A stretch of DNA of 64,000 nt from Phaeovulum vinaykumarii (GCF_900156695.1 NZ_FTOM01000002.1:372001-436000); one strand, 5' to 3'. Positions 18,233 through 26,957 are shown, counted from the first letter of the stretch. The notes: generated from the letters alone by a model not told the origin. Translations and numbers: made by a program.

Positions 18233-19300
18233 ATGCGTGATGAGGACATGACCGCGGCGCTGGGCGCCTGGTATCGGGGGCAGGCGCGGGTGATGCCCTG
18301 GCGCATCTCGCCCCGCGACTGGGCGGCGGGAATGCGCCCCGATCCCTATCGCGTCTGGCTGTCCGAGGTGATGCTCCAGCAGACGACCGTGGCCGCGGTG
18401 CGCGGCTATTTCCTGCGCTTCACCGAAAGCTGGCCCGATGTCTGTGCGCTGGCCCGCGCCCCCGAAGCCGATGTCATGGCCGCCTGGGCGGGGCTTGGCT
18501 ATTACGCGCGGGCGCGCAACCTGCGGGCCTGTGCCGCCCGCGTGGCCGAAGAACACGCCGGCCGCTTTCCCGACACCGAGGACGGCTTGCGCGCGCTGCC
18601 CGGCATCGGCCCCTATACCGCGGCGGCGATCGCGGCGATCGCGTTTGACCGGCGCGCGGTGGTGGTGGACGGGAATGTCGAACGCGTGGTGGCCCGTCTC
18701 TTTGCACATGAAGAGCCGCTGCCGCGCGCCCGCCCGGCGCTGCGCGCGCTGGCCGACCGGCTGACACCCGCGCAAGGGGCGGGTCAGCACGCGCAGGCGA
18801 TGATGGATCTGGGCGCCACCATCTGCACCCCGCGCGGGCCGCGCTGCGAGATCTGCCCGCTGGCGGGGGGCTGCGCGGCCCGCGCGCGCGGGATCGCGGC
18901 CGAACTGCCGCGCAAGGCCCCCAAGCCCGAGAAACCCGTGCGCGATGGGGTGGCCTTCGTCGCCCTGCGCCATGGTGACGGTGCGGTGCTTCTGGAACAG
19001 CGCCCGCCCAAGGGGCTTCTGGGCGGGATGACCGGCTTTCCCGGCTGCGACTGGCAGGGGGCGGAAACCGCGCCGCCACTGGCCGCCGATTGGCGCGCTG
19101 CAACGACCGAAGTGCGCCACACCTTCACCCATTTCCACCTGCGCCTGCGGGTCATGGTGGCCGAGGTGGGCACCGATGCCCGGCCGGACCGCGGCGCCTT
19201 TGTCGCGCGCGATGTCTTTGATCCCGGCGCCCTGCCAACCCTGATGCGCAAGGTCTGGGCGGCTGCCCTTCCCGCGCTGCCTTCGGTATTTCAAGAATAA
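18233..19300 (+). CDS. mutY: A/G-specific adenine DNA glycosylase
   Basis: Removes adenine mispaired with 8-oxoguanine. 355 residues, with the helix-hairpin-helix LPGIGPYTAAAIAA at about 122-135. Catalytic Glu is E45 in SEVMLQQT and Asp is D146 in VVDGNVERV. The four-Cys iron-sulfur loop is C-x6-C-x2-C-x5-C in CTPRGPRCEICPLAGGC, and a C-terminal Nudix-like 8-oxoG recognition domain ends near FxHFHLRLRV. An alternative ATG lies at 18248. alkB follows 116 bases later on the same strand, but has its own ribosome-binding site. Confidence 0.95.
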   Translation: MRDEDMTAALGAWYRGQARVMPWRISPRDWAAGMRPDPYRVWLSEVMLQQTTVAAVRGYFLRFTESWPDVCALARAPEADVMAAWAGLGYYARARNLRACAARVAEEHAGRFPDTEDGLRALPGIGPYTAAAIAAIAFDRRAVVVDGNVERVVARLFAHEEPLPRARPALRALADRLTPAQGAGQHAQAMMDLGATICTPRGPRCEICPLAGGCAARARGIAAELPRKAPKPEKPVRDGVAFVALRHGDGAVLLEQRPPKGLLGGMTGFPGCDWQGAETAPPLAADWRAATTEVRHTFTHFHLRLRVMVAEVGTDARPDRGAFVARDVFDPGALPTLMRKVWAAALPALPSVFQE

Positions 19301-19415
19301 TTCCAACACCTTCCCGGCTTCCAATTGCCGCATGCCCCCGCGTTGCGTGCGCCATTTGTCGCGCCCTATCATCACCGCGTTGCCCCGCCGGGGCGCCAGG
19401 CGAGAGGTTCCCCTG

Positions 19416-20558
19416 ATGTCGACCCGCGAAGAAATCCGAAAACCGGCCCGCGCGCTGCCGTTCTGGCTGTCGCTGGGCATGATCCCGCTGGCCATCCTGG
19501 GCGCCACCCAGGGCGGCTGGACGGTGATCCTGTTGCCGATCTACGGCTGGGTGGCCGTGACCGTCCTGGACGCGATCCTGGGCCGCAACGAGGATAACCC
19601 CGACCCCGAAACCCCCGAGAGCGACCTGTTCTGGTATCGGCTGATCACCATGATCTGGTTCCCGATCCAGTTCATCACCATCTTCGCGATGATCTGGTGG
19701 GTGACCCATACCGACCATCTCTCGACGCTCGAGACGATCGTGCTGTTCTTCGGGGTGGGGGTGATCTCGGGGACGATCGGCATCGTCTATTCGCACGAAT
19801 TGTTCCACCAGCGGAACCGGTTCGAGAAATGGCTGGGCGATCTTTTGCTGTCGACCGTGCTCTATAGCCACTTCCATTCCGAACACATGCTGGTCCACCA
19901 CCCCTGGGTCGGCACCCCGCGCGACACCGCCACTGCGCGCTACAACGAGGGGTTTCACCGCTTCTTCTGGCGCGTGCTCAAGGGGTGTCCGGTGTCCGCC
20001 TGGAAGGCCGAGGTGCTGATGCTCAAGCGCGCCGGCCGGGGGCCGTTCCACTGGAAGAACCCCTTCTGGCGCTATGCGATCCTGCAAGCCTTCATGCTGG
20101 CGCTGGCGTTCAATCTGGGCGGCTGGGCCGGGCTGGGGCTGTTCGTGTTCCAGGCCTTCATTGCGGTCTGGCAGCTTGAGCTGACCAATTACGTCGAGCA
20201 TTACGGCCTGACGCGCGAGCATCGCGGCAATGGCAAATACGAACATGTCCTGCCGCGTCATAGCTGGAACGCCAGCCACATGGCCTCGAACTGGCTGCTG
20301 ATCAACCTGCAACGCCATTCGGACCACCATTACAAGCCCGAGCGGCGCTTTCCCCTGCTTCAGACCTACACCGCCGAGGAGGCCCCGCAGCTGCCCTTCG
20401 GCTATCCGGCGATGACCACGCTGGCGATGATCCCGCCGCTGTGGCGGCGTCGGATGAACCCGCGCGTGCGGGCCTGGCGCAAGAAATACTATCCCGAGAT
20501 CGCCGATTGGCACGACTACAACAAGGGCAACCACCCGATGCCGCAGGGTTCCGTCTGA
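19416..20558 (+). CDS. alkB: Alkane 1-monooxygenase (AlkB-type integral membrane diiron hydroxylase)
   Basis: 380 residues from the ATG that has GAGAGG 8 bases ahead; the open frame extends to 19332 but without a better site. AlkB hydroxylates medium-chain n-alkanes at the terminal carbon in the inner membrane, using rubredoxin electrons. The diiron His clusters are all present: SHELFH, HFHSEHMLVHH and LQRHSDHHY, plus the AlkB-specific NYVEHYG signature. About six hydrophobic segments are visible. No rubredoxin, rubredoxin reductase or regulator is next to it, so partners must be elsewhere. A strong terminator follows. Confidence 0.92.
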   Translation: MSTREEIRKPARALPFWLSLGMIPLAILGATQGGWTVILLPIYGWVAVTVLDAILGRNEDNPDPETPESDLFWYRLITMIWFPIQFITIFAMIWWVTHTDHLSTLETIVLFFGVGVISGTIGIVYSHELFHQRNRFEKWLGDLLLSTVLYSHFHSEHMLVHHPWVGTPRDTATARYNEGFHRFFWRVLKGCPVSAWKAEVLMLKRAGRGPFHWKNPFWRYAILQAFMLALAFNLGGWAGLGLFVFQAFIAVWQLELTNYVEHYGLTREHRGNGKYEHVLPRHSWNASHMASNWLLINLQRHSDHHYKPERRFPLLQTYTAEEAPQLPFGYPAMTTLAMIPPLWRRRMNPRVRAWRKKYYPEIADWHDYNKGNHPMPQGSV

Positions 20559-20588
20559 GCCTGAAACGGGGGCGGCCCGGTAGACTGG

Positions 20589-20624
20589 AAAGGCCCCGCC
20601 GGGGAGATGCCGGCGGGGCCTTTT
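20589..20624 (+). terminator. Rho-independent terminator after alkB
   Basis: A 14-bp GC-rich stem (AAAGGCCCCGCCGG against CCGGCGGGGCCTTT), loop GGAGATG, then TTTTCGTTTTT. It lies 31 bases after the alkB stop. Confidence 0.9.
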
Positions 20625-20650
20625 CGTTTTTGGCGTCGGTTGGTGCGCGC

Positions 20651-21250
20651 TCAGGCCGCCGCATGGGGCGTTTCGGGCCCTGCGGGGCGGGCCTGCGGAC
20701 CGACCGCGGAGGCCGTGCTGCCCGGCAGCCCCTTGCCGGGAAAGCCTGCCCGAAAGCGCAGGCAAAGCGTGATCTCGTCCTGCCCCAGATCGCCCAGATC
20801 CATCAGCCGGCCACCGCGGGGCCAGGAATGCAGCTCGAGCGTGCTTTCCCCCTCGCGCAGCACATAGCCCAGCCCGCGCAGCCGCGTCTGAAGATCCAGC
20901 CAGCCAAAGGCCGCGCGGAAGGCCGCGTCGATGCCGTCGCGGCTGGCCGCCGCAGGTGCGGGGTCCGGCGCCGGTCCGGGGGCGGTAGCCTTGGGTGAGG
21001 GGGCCTTGGGTGAGGGGGCCTCGGGCGGGGGCGCCACCCGCGCGGCCAGGGGCAGCACCAGCGGTTCGGGGCAGGGATCGGCCTGTGGCCCGAGATGACA
21101 GGCCAGCACCTCGCGGATCAGATCGGCGGGGGTGATCCCGCGGCGCCGGGCGGCGGCCTTCACCGCCGCGATCGTGGCATCGGGCAGCGCCAGGGCCACG
21201 ACCTGACGGGTGGGAAGGGGGAGCCGGGAAACGGGGCGTGAACGGGTCAT
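20651..21250 (-). CDS. Hypothetical protein with ribbon-helix-helix-like N-terminus
   Basis: 199 residues; not recognised as a named family. Residues 14-52 (QVVALALPDATIAAVKAAAR, then a GITPADLIREVLACHL helix) have the strand-helix-turn-helix spacing of ribbon-helix-helix DNA-binding folds. A Pro/Ala linker at about 72-100 includes APSPKAPSPKA, encoded by a 15-bp direct duplication around 20993-21023. A second globular region at about 105-170 (AFGWLDLQTRLRGLGYVL, LHSWPRGGRLMDLGDLG) is reminiscent of C-terminal modules in plasmid mobilisation proteins, but this likeness is from memory. Flanked by the alkB terminator and a carbonic anhydrase gene on the same strand. Confidence 0.6.
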   Translation of the reverse strand: MTRSRPVSRLPLPTRQVVALALPDATIAAVKAAARRRGITPADLIREVLACHLGPQADPCPEPLVLPLAARVAPPPEAPSPKAPSPKATAPGPAPDPAPAAASRDGIDAAFRAAFGWLDLQTRLRGLGYVLREGESTLELHSWPRGGRLMDLGDLGQDEITLCLRFRAGFPGKGLPGSTASAVGPQARPAGPETPHAAA

Positions 21251-21316
21251 GCCCCCAGCTTGGCAAAACGTGCTTAAGCCGGGGTTAAGACGCCCGCAGC
21301 CCCTTGTGCCCCCCGC

Positions 21317-21982
21317 TCAGCTGCCCGAGGGGATGATCTCGACGAAGCCGCCCTGCGCGCTGTCGTATTGCCACAGCCCGCCTTCCCCGATGTCGGTCCA
21401 CAGGCCATGCAGGGTCATTTCGTCGGCCTCGAGTGCTGCCTTGACGAAGGGAAAGGTCATCAGGTTCTCGAGGCTGATCACCACGGCCTCGCGCTCCAGT
21501 GCCAGCGGCTGTTCCTCTTCGGGCAGATGCGAGACACGCTCATAGCCCGGCCGCAGGATATCGAGCCATTTGCCCACGAACGAGGTCTCGGCCTGAAGTT
21601 CCGGCGCATGGCCGGTGCACATCGCATGGCACCCCGCAACGCCGCCGCATTGCGAATGCCCCAGCACGATCAGATGCGCCACCTTGAGCGTGGTGACGGC
21701 ATATTCGACCGCCGCCGAGGTGCCGTGGTGGTCGCCGTCGGGATTATAGGGCGGCACCAGGTTGGCGATGTTGCGATGCAGGAAGAATTCGCCCTGATCG
21801 GCCCCGAAGATCGAGGTGACATGCACCCGCGAATCGCAGCACGAGATGACCATCGCGCGCGGGCGCTGGCCGTCATGGGCGAGCCGGCGATACCAGGCGC
21901 GGTTCTCGGTATAGGTCGTGGCGCGCCAGCCCTGATAGCGCTGGATCAGATACGAGGGGAGCGGGCGAACGTGCGAGCGCAT
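21317..21982 (-). CDS. Beta-class carbonic anhydrase
   Basis: Zinc enzyme interconverting CO2 and bicarbonate. 221 residues. Zinc ligands and the Asp-Arg dyad are plain: C48, D50 and R52 in ISCCDSRV, H109 and C112 in LGHSQCGG. No signal peptide, so cytoplasmic. The ATG lies 158 bases from the divergent HPt-like gene. No carboxysome or bicarbonate transporter gene is nearby, so a housekeeping bicarbonate supply role is most likely. Confidence 0.95.
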   Translation of the reverse strand: MRSHVRPLPSYLIQRYQGWRATTYTENRAWYRRLAHDGQRPRAMVISCCDSRVHVTSIFGADQGEFFLHRNIANLVPPYNPDGDHHGTSAAVEYAVTTLKVAHLIVLGHSQCGGVAGCHAMCTGHAPELQAETSFVGKWLDILRPGYERVSHLPEEEQPLALEREAVVISLENLMTFPFVKAALEADEMTLHGLWTDIGEGGLWQYDSAQGGFVEIIPSGS

Positions 21983-22139
21983 TGTCGTGCTTTTCCGTGG
22001 CCATGAACATCAACTGTCCCTCGATCTAGACCGGATCGGGCGGCGTTTCGAGGGGAAACCCGCCGCGGGGAAACCTTTTCTTGACCTCCGTCTGCAACAT
22101 TCGCGCCTGGGCAAGGGAACCCGGAAGGAGGGTAACGGG

Positions 22140-22520
22140 GTGAATTTCGTATCGAAATTGCGCCATGACGAGAATGTCCGGCTCGATCCGGACCGTCTGG
22201 TGGCGCTTTATGCCGAATTGGGCGAGGCTGGGGCCGAACGGCTCATCGGCGCCGCCATGGAAGAGCTGGCCGTGCGCATCGCGCTGGTCCAGCAGGCCGC
22301 GCAGGCCGGTCAGGTTGACCGGCTGGGCCCCGCGGTCGAGAAGCTGCACGAGCTGGCCGAACAGGTGGGCATGCAGGCGCTGGCGCGCGTGGGCCGGGAC
22401 GTGCTGAATTGCGCGCAGGCCAACGACGGTGCGGGGGTCGCGGCCACCGTGGCGCGGCTGGTGCGGATCGGGGATCGCTCGCTGACGGCGGTCTGGGATT
22501 TGCAGGACATGACGATCTGA
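22140..22520 (+). CDS. Small helical protein, possible degenerate HPt domain
   Basis: 126 residues from a GTG with a textbook AAGGAGGG site 7 bases ahead (22125-22132); the frame is open further upstream but that leader lacks a site. All-helical and soluble. The region KLHELAEQVGMQALARVGRDV, followed by a second helix and RIGDRSL, has the helix-Gly-helix layout of an HPt domain with a His in place, though the usual Lys-Gly after it is replaced by Ala-Glu. It could be an HPt or an HPt-fold inhibitor; I cannot tell. An aminopeptidase gene follows 116 bases later on the same strand. Confidence 0.65.
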   Translation: MNFVSKLRHDENVRLDPDRLVALYAELGEAGAERLIGAAMEELAVRIALVQQAAQAGQVDRLGPAVEKLHELAEQVGMQALARVGRDVLNCAQANDGAGVAATVARLVRIGDRSLTAVWDLQDMTI

Positions 22521-22636
22521 GACGGTGATCCGGACAGGGCCCCGCGCGGGGCCGGTCGTGACGGGCGACGGTGTGGGGGCTTGCGGACGCAAGGGCGCGC
22601 GCTAGGCTGGGGGCAAACCCTTGCCGGAGTGCGCCC

Positions 22637-24007
22637 ATGAACCAGCGTTTCGCCCCCGCCGATGCCGACAGCCTTCCTCTCATCCTGGTGCCCGAGGGCG
22701 AATTGCCCGCATTGCTGCCCGAGGCCGCAGCCTGGGTCGCGGCCCAGGAGTTCACCGGCAAGCTGGGACAGATCTGCGTCCTTCCGGGACCGGGCGGCGC
22801 GCCTTCGGGGGCGCTTTTCGGCATGGGCACGGCGCGGGCGCGGGCGCGCGGGCGCTTCCATCTGGCGCGCGCGGCCGATGCCCTGCCCGAAGGCACCTGG
22901 CATCTGGAAGGCACGCTCGATCCCGCCGAGGCCTCCGAGGCCGCGCTGGGCTGGCTTCTGGCCGGCTATCGCTTTGCCCGCTACAAGAGCGCGCCGGCCC
23001 CCCGCGCGCGTCTCAAATGTCCGCCCGGGGTCGATGCCGACCGTCTGGAGATGATCGCCGCCGGCGAGGCGCTGACCCGCGATCTGATCAACACCCCCGC
23101 GCGCGACATGGGCCCCGACGAATTGCAGGCCGCGATGGCGGATCTGGCGCAGGCGCAAGGCGCGTCGCTGTCGGTGACGATGGGCGGCGATCTCGAGACG
23201 GGTTTCCCGATGATTGCCGCGGTGGGGGCCGCCAGCCCGCGCGCGCCGCGGCTTCTGGATCTGCGCTGGGGCACGACGGGGCCGCGGCTGACATTGGTCG
23301 GCAAGGGGGTGTGCTTTGACACCGGGGGGCTGGATCTCAAGCCCTCGTCCTCGATGGGGCTGATGAAAAAGGACATGGGCGGCGCGGCCACGGTGCTGGG
23401 GCTGGCGCGCATGATCATGGGGCTGGGCCTGCCGCTGCGGCTGCGCGTGCTGGTGCCGGCGGTCGAGAATGCGGTTTCGGGCGCGGCGATGCGGCCGGGC
23501 GATGTGCTGCCCTCGCGCAAGGGGCTGACGGTCGAGGTCAACAACACCGATGCCGAGGGGCGGCTGGTGCTGGCCGATGCGCTGGCCTTGGCCGACGAGG
23601 AAGCGCCGGATCTGCTGATCTGCATGGCCACGCTGACGGGCGCGGCGCGGGTGGCGCTGGGCCCTGATGTCGTGCCTTTCTACACCGATGACACGGCGCT
23701 GGCCGAGTCGCTGACGCGCGCGGGTCAGGCGGTGGCCGATCCGCTGTGGCGGATGCCGTTCTGGGCGCCCTACGAAACCCTGATCGAGCCCGCCATCGCC
23801 GATCTGGACAATGCGCCCTCGGGGGGGATGGCCGGGTCGATCACCGCCGCGCTCTTCCTGCGCCGCTTCGTGACCGATGCGCCGCGCTTTGCCCATTTCG
23901 ACATCTACGGCTGGCAGCCCACTGCGGCGCCGGGCCGGCCCAAGGGCGGGGTGGGGCAGGCGGCGCGCGCGCTTCTCGAGGCGCTGCCCGGCGTGCTGAA
24001 GCTGTGA
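22637..24007 (+). CDS. Leucyl aminopeptidase family (M17) metallopeptidase
   Basis: 456 residues from the ATG with a GGAG site 8 bases ahead. Cytosolic aminopeptidase with a two-zinc M17 centre: GKGVCFDTGGLDLKPSSSMG near residue 222, KKDMGGAA, and the signature NTDAEGRLVLADAL near 303. The N-terminal macro-like domain (residues 1-150) is shorter than in E. coli PepA. It recycles peptides; the NlpC/P60 gene that overlaps its stop suggests a link with peptidoglycan peptide turnover, as this pairing is common in alphaproteobacteria. Confidence 0.92.
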   Translation: MNQRFAPADADSLPLILVPEGELPALLPEAAAWVAAQEFTGKLGQICVLPGPGGAPSGALFGMGTARARARGRFHLARAADALPEGTWHLEGTLDPAEASEAALGWLLAGYRFARYKSAPAPRARLKCPPGVDADRLEMIAAGEALTRDLINTPARDMGPDELQAAMADLAQAQGASLSVTMGGDLETGFPMIAAVGAASPRAPRLLDLRWGTTGPRLTLVGKGVCFDTGGLDLKPSSSMGLMKKDMGGAATVLGLARMIMGLGLPLRLRVLVPAVENAVSGAAMRPGDVLPSRKGLTVEVNNTDAEGRLVLADALALADEEAPDLLICMATLTGAARVALGPDVVPFYTDDTALAESLTRAGQAVADPLWRMPFWAPYETLIEPAIADLDNAPSGGMAGSITAALFLRRFVTDAPRFAHFDIYGWQPTAAPGRPKGGVGQAARALLEALPGVLKL

Positions 24008-24846
24008 GCGCGGATCGTCGCCTGACACCTGCCACCGACCGCGTGGCGCATGTGTCGCTGAAGGGCCGGGTCGCGGCATCCGCCTGGACCGAGGGCCGGC
24101 CCGCGCGGTTGGGGGTGCCGCTCGCCTGGCTGCATGCGGCGCCGGGGGGCGCGCGCGACCGCCAGCTCCTGATGGGGACCGCGCTTCTCGAGATCGACCG
24201 CCAGGACGGCTGGGTCTTCGTGCAGACGGGCTGCGGCTATTGCGGCTGGCTCGAGACCGCGGCGCTGGCGTCTCCGCTTGAGCCCCCGCTGGCGCCGACG
24301 CATTGGCTGGCGGTGCCGGCCAGCCATCTCTACCCCGCGCCCAAGGTCCAGGCCCCGGCGGGCGCGGCGCTGTCTCTGGGGGCGCAGCTGACCGTTGTCG
24401 GGCAGGCCGGCGCCTTCGCCGAGCTGGCCAGCGGCGCCTTCGTGCCGCGCGCCCATCTGCGCCCGCTGGATGACCGGCCGGCCGATCCCGTTACCGTCGC
24501 CGAAAGCCTGCTGGGCACGCCCTATCTCTGGGCGGGCAATTCCCATGCCGGGATCGACTGTTCGGGGCTGGTGCAGGTGGCCTTTCACGCCTGCGGCCGG
24601 GCCTGTCCCGCCGACAGCGACCTGCAATGGCAGGCCTTCGGGCCGGCGCTTGCACCGGGCACGCCCCTGCGGCGCGGCGATCTGGTGTTCTGGCGCGGCC
24701 ATGTCGCGCTGATCTGTGACGCAACCCGGATCCTGCATGCCAATGGCCATACCATGTCGGTCGCGCACGAGGGGCGCGAAGCCGCTCTTGCCCGCATCGC
24801 CGCCGCGGGCGAGGGCGCATTTCTGGGGATCTGCCGCCCGGCCTGA
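24004..24846 (+). CDS. NlpC/P60 family cell-wall peptidase with SH3-like N-terminus
   Basis: 280 residues from a GTG that overlaps the aminopeptidase stop (GTGA), so translation is coupled. The first 150 residues have SH3-like beta segments (WVFVQTGCGYCGWLE and a second repeat). The C-terminal NlpC/P60 domain has the catalytic Cys at about 186 in IDCSGLVQ, His at about 233 in RGHVALI and a further His in LHANGH near 246. These enzymes cut gamma-D-glutamyl-diaminopimelate bonds. No signal peptide is visible, fitting a role in recycling imported muropeptides, similar to DUF-free YkfC-type enzymes. Confidence 0.9.
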   Translation: MSADRRLTPATDRVAHVSLKGRVAASAWTEGRPARLGVPLAWLHAAPGGARDRQLLMGTALLEIDRQDGWVFVQTGCGYCGWLETAALASPLEPPLAPTHWLAVPASHLYPAPKVQAPAGAALSLGAQLTVVGQAGAFAELASGAFVPRAHLRPLDDRPADPVTVAESLLGTPYLWAGNSHAGIDCSGLVQVAFHACGRACPADSDLQWQAFGPALAPGTPLRRGDLVFWRGHVALICDATRILHANGHTMSVAHEGREAALARIAAAGEGAFLGICRPA

Positions 24847-24855
24847 CGGCGCCGC

Positions 24856-24911
24856 ATGCCGCGGGCCCGCGGCCCCGGCATGAAAAAGGGCGACGAAGAT
24901 CGCCGCCCCAC
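24856..24911. terminator. Hairpins between convergent NlpC/P60 and efp genes
   Basis: Two hairpins fill part of this 193-base gap. ATGCCG (24856-24861) pairs with CGGCAT (24876-24881) around an inner CGCGGGCCCGCG palindrome. GGCGA/TCGCC arms at about 24889-24904 are followed, on the minus strand, by CCCTTTTTC, giving efp a plausible terminator. The rest of the gap to 25039 shows nothing recognisable. Confidence 0.4.
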
Positions 24912-25039
24912 CTGTCCATGCCGTGGACATCTGCGCTCCCCGGGCCCCGCTTGCGCGCGGCAGCCGGGCCAAGCGGGGGCTCGATGCCCCCCGCGGCCCG
25001 TCCCCCTCGCGGCCAGTCCCCCGCCGGTGTCAGATCCGC

Positions 25040-25606
25040 TCAGTCCTTGGCGCGCTCGACATAGGTGCTGTCATCGGTGTTGATCACCACGCGGGTTCCC
25101 ACGCCGATATGCGGCGGCACCATCACGCGCACGCCGTTGGTCATCAGCGCGGGCTTGTAGGACGACGAGGCCGTCTGCCCCTTCACCACCGGCTCGGTCT
25201 CGGCCACCTCGACCACCACCTTCTGCGGCAGTTCGATGGCGATCGCGGCATCGTTGTAGGTCTTCAGGAACACCCGCATGCCTTCGGTCAGGAACACGTT
25301 CTGATCGCCCACGATATCGGCCCCCACGACCAGCTGGTCATAGGTCTCGGGCTCCATGAAGTGATAGCCCTCGCCGTCCTCGTAGAGAAAATCGTATTCG
25401 CGTTCCTCGACATGGGCGCGTTCGACCTGCTCGGTGGTCTTCCAGCGTTCCGACACCTTCACCCCGTCCGAGATGCGGCGCATGTCCACCTGGGTCACCG
25501 GCGTGCCCTTGCCGGGGTGGAAGTTCTGGGCGGACAGGATGACATAGAGTTTCTCGTCGATCTCGACGACGTTGCCCTTGCGAAGCGAAGAAGCGATGAC
25601 TTTCAC
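25040..25606 (-). CDS. efp: Translation elongation factor P
   Basis: Relieves ribosome stalling at polyproline. 188 residues from the GTG at 25606 that begins [12 protein letters not shown], the usual alphaproteobacterial EF-P start; the frame stays open to 25642. The modifiable loop is FHPGKGTPV with Lys at 33, the residue that EpmA-type ligases acylate with beta-lysine. C-terminal OB domain signatures TGVRVM-like ([19 protein letters not shown]) are intact. The EpmA-like gene is divergent, 134 bases away, in line with lysine-type modification. Confidence 0.95.
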   Translation of the reverse strand: MKVIASSLRKGNVVEIDEKLYVILSAQNFHPGKGTPVTQVDMRRISDGVKVSERWKTTEQVERAHVEEREYDFLYEDGEGYHFMEPETYDQLVVGADIVGDQNVFLTEGMRVFLKTYNDAAIAIELPQKVVVEVAETEPVVKGQTASSSYKPALMTNGVRVMVPPHIGVGTRVVINTDDSTYVERAKD

Positions 25607-25739
25607 GAAAGTGGTCCTTTGATCGGGCGCCGGGCAGCGCATGCTTGACGGCGGCCTTGTCCCGCCGCGGCGGGAGGCCTAGAGATGCGACCCCGCCTAG
25701 CGCAAACCGACCCGTTTCACCAGAAGAAAGCCGCGCGCC

Positions 25740-26795
25740 GTGACATCAGGCCCGAATTCCCCCGCCCGCCCCTGGTGGCACCGCGACCGCCACGAGGACC
25801 GCCGCGGCCGCCTTCTGGCCCGCAACCGCATCCAGGCGGCGATTCGCGGCTGGCTGGCGCAGGAGGATTTCGTCGAGGTCGACCCCCTCGGCCTTCAGCT
25901 CAGCCCCGGCAACGAGGCGCATCTGCACGCCTTTTCCACCCGCGCGCTGGGCCCCGATGGCACCGGGCGGGTGATGTATCTGCATACCTCGCCCGAATTT
26001 GCGATGAAGAAGCTTCTGGCCGCGGGCGAGACGCGCATCGCCACCTTCGCCCATGTCTGGCGCAACCGCGAGCGCGGGCCGCGCCATTCGCCGGAATTCA
26101 CGCTTCTGGAATGGTATCGCGCGGGGGCGGACTACACGCAGCTGATGGCCGATTGCACCGCGCTGTGCCGGCTGGCGGCGCGAATCGCGGGCGCGCCCCT
26201 TCTGCGGCAGGGGGATCTGATCTGCGATCCCTTCGCCTTGCCCGAGCGTCTGTCTGTCACCGACGCCTTTGCCCGCCATGCCGGGATCGACCTTCTCGCC
26301 ACGCTCGATGCCGCGGGCCGGCCGCAGCCTGGGGCGATGGAAGCCGCGCTCGATGCCGCCGGCGTGCGCCGCGCGTCCGATGACGATTGGTCGGACATGT
26401 TCTCGCGCGTGCTGGTCGAGCGGGTCGAACCGCGGCTGGGGCAGGGGCGGCTGACCTTCCTTGACCGTTATCCGCTGATCGAGGCGGCGCTGGCGCGGCC
26501 CTGCCCGGATGATCCGCGCTTTGCCGAACGATTCGAGCTTTATGCCTGCGGGGTCGAACTGGCCAACGGCTTTGGCGAATTGACCGATGCCGACGAGCAG
26601 CGCCGCCGCTTCACGCATGAGATGGACCTCAAGCAGGCGCTTTACGGCGAGCGCTATCCCCTGGACGAGGAGTTCCTGGCCGCCCTGGCGCAGATGCCGC
26701 CCGCGGCGGGGATCGCGCTGGGGTTCGAGCGGCTGGTGATGCTGGCCACGGGGGCTGTGCGGATCGACGAGGTGATCTGGACGCCGCTCGCCTGA
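25740..26795 (+). CDS. epmA: EF-P lysine (beta-lysyl) ligase EpmA-like
   Basis: 351 residues, a truncated class II lysyl-tRNA synthetase catalytic core without the tRNA anticodon-binding domain, as in EpmA/PoxA/GenX. Visible class II motifs include RNRIQAAIRGWL, the motif 2 RHSPEFTLLEWYRAG region with the FRNRE-like WRNRERGPRH, and motif 3 GIALGFERLVML. It attaches (R)-beta-lysine to EF-P. The start is a GTG; an upstream ATG is not in frame. The divergent efp gene supports the call. The 2,3-aminomutase EpmB is not seen in the window. Confidence 0.92.
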   Translation: MTSGPNSPARPWWHRDRHEDRRGRLLARNRIQAAIRGWLAQEDFVEVDPLGLQLSPGNEAHLHAFSTRALGPDGTGRVMYLHTSPEFAMKKLLAAGETRIATFAHVWRNRERGPRHSPEFTLLEWYRAGADYTQLMADCTALCRLAARIAGAPLLRQGDLICDPFALPERLSVTDAFARHAGIDLLATLDAAGRPQPGAMEAALDAAGVRRASDDDWSDMFSRVLVERVEPRLGQGRLTFLDRYPLIEAALARPCPDDPRFAERFELYACGVELANGFGELTDADEQRRRFTHEMDLKQALYGERYPLDEEFLAALAQMPPAAGIALGFERLVMLATGAVRIDEVIWTPLA

Positions 26796-26850
26796 CCCTT
26801 TTTCTGTCGGGGCTTCCAAAAGCCGATCAAAAAACTCTCCCTTTACAAGG

Positions 26851-26870
26851 TTGACCGAATTGGTCATCAA
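26851..26870 (+). promoter_or_regulatory. Palindrome upstream of imelysin cluster, candidate iron-responsive operator
   Basis: TGACC and GGTCA arms (26852-26856, 26862-26866) flank GAATT, extended by TTG on the left and TCAA on the right. It is 88 bases ahead of the imelysin ATG in an AT-richer gap. The layout resembles the iron-regulatory boxes predicted in Rhodobacterales; I recall that likeness from memory, and the regulator is not identified. Confidence 0.5.
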
Positions 26871-26957
26871 TGCCTGCGACCTGGCGCCGCAGTGCTGCGG
26901 CGTAAGGGCGCGCCACGACCGGCGCACGAAGACCACCGGCTGACGAGGGGACGACCG

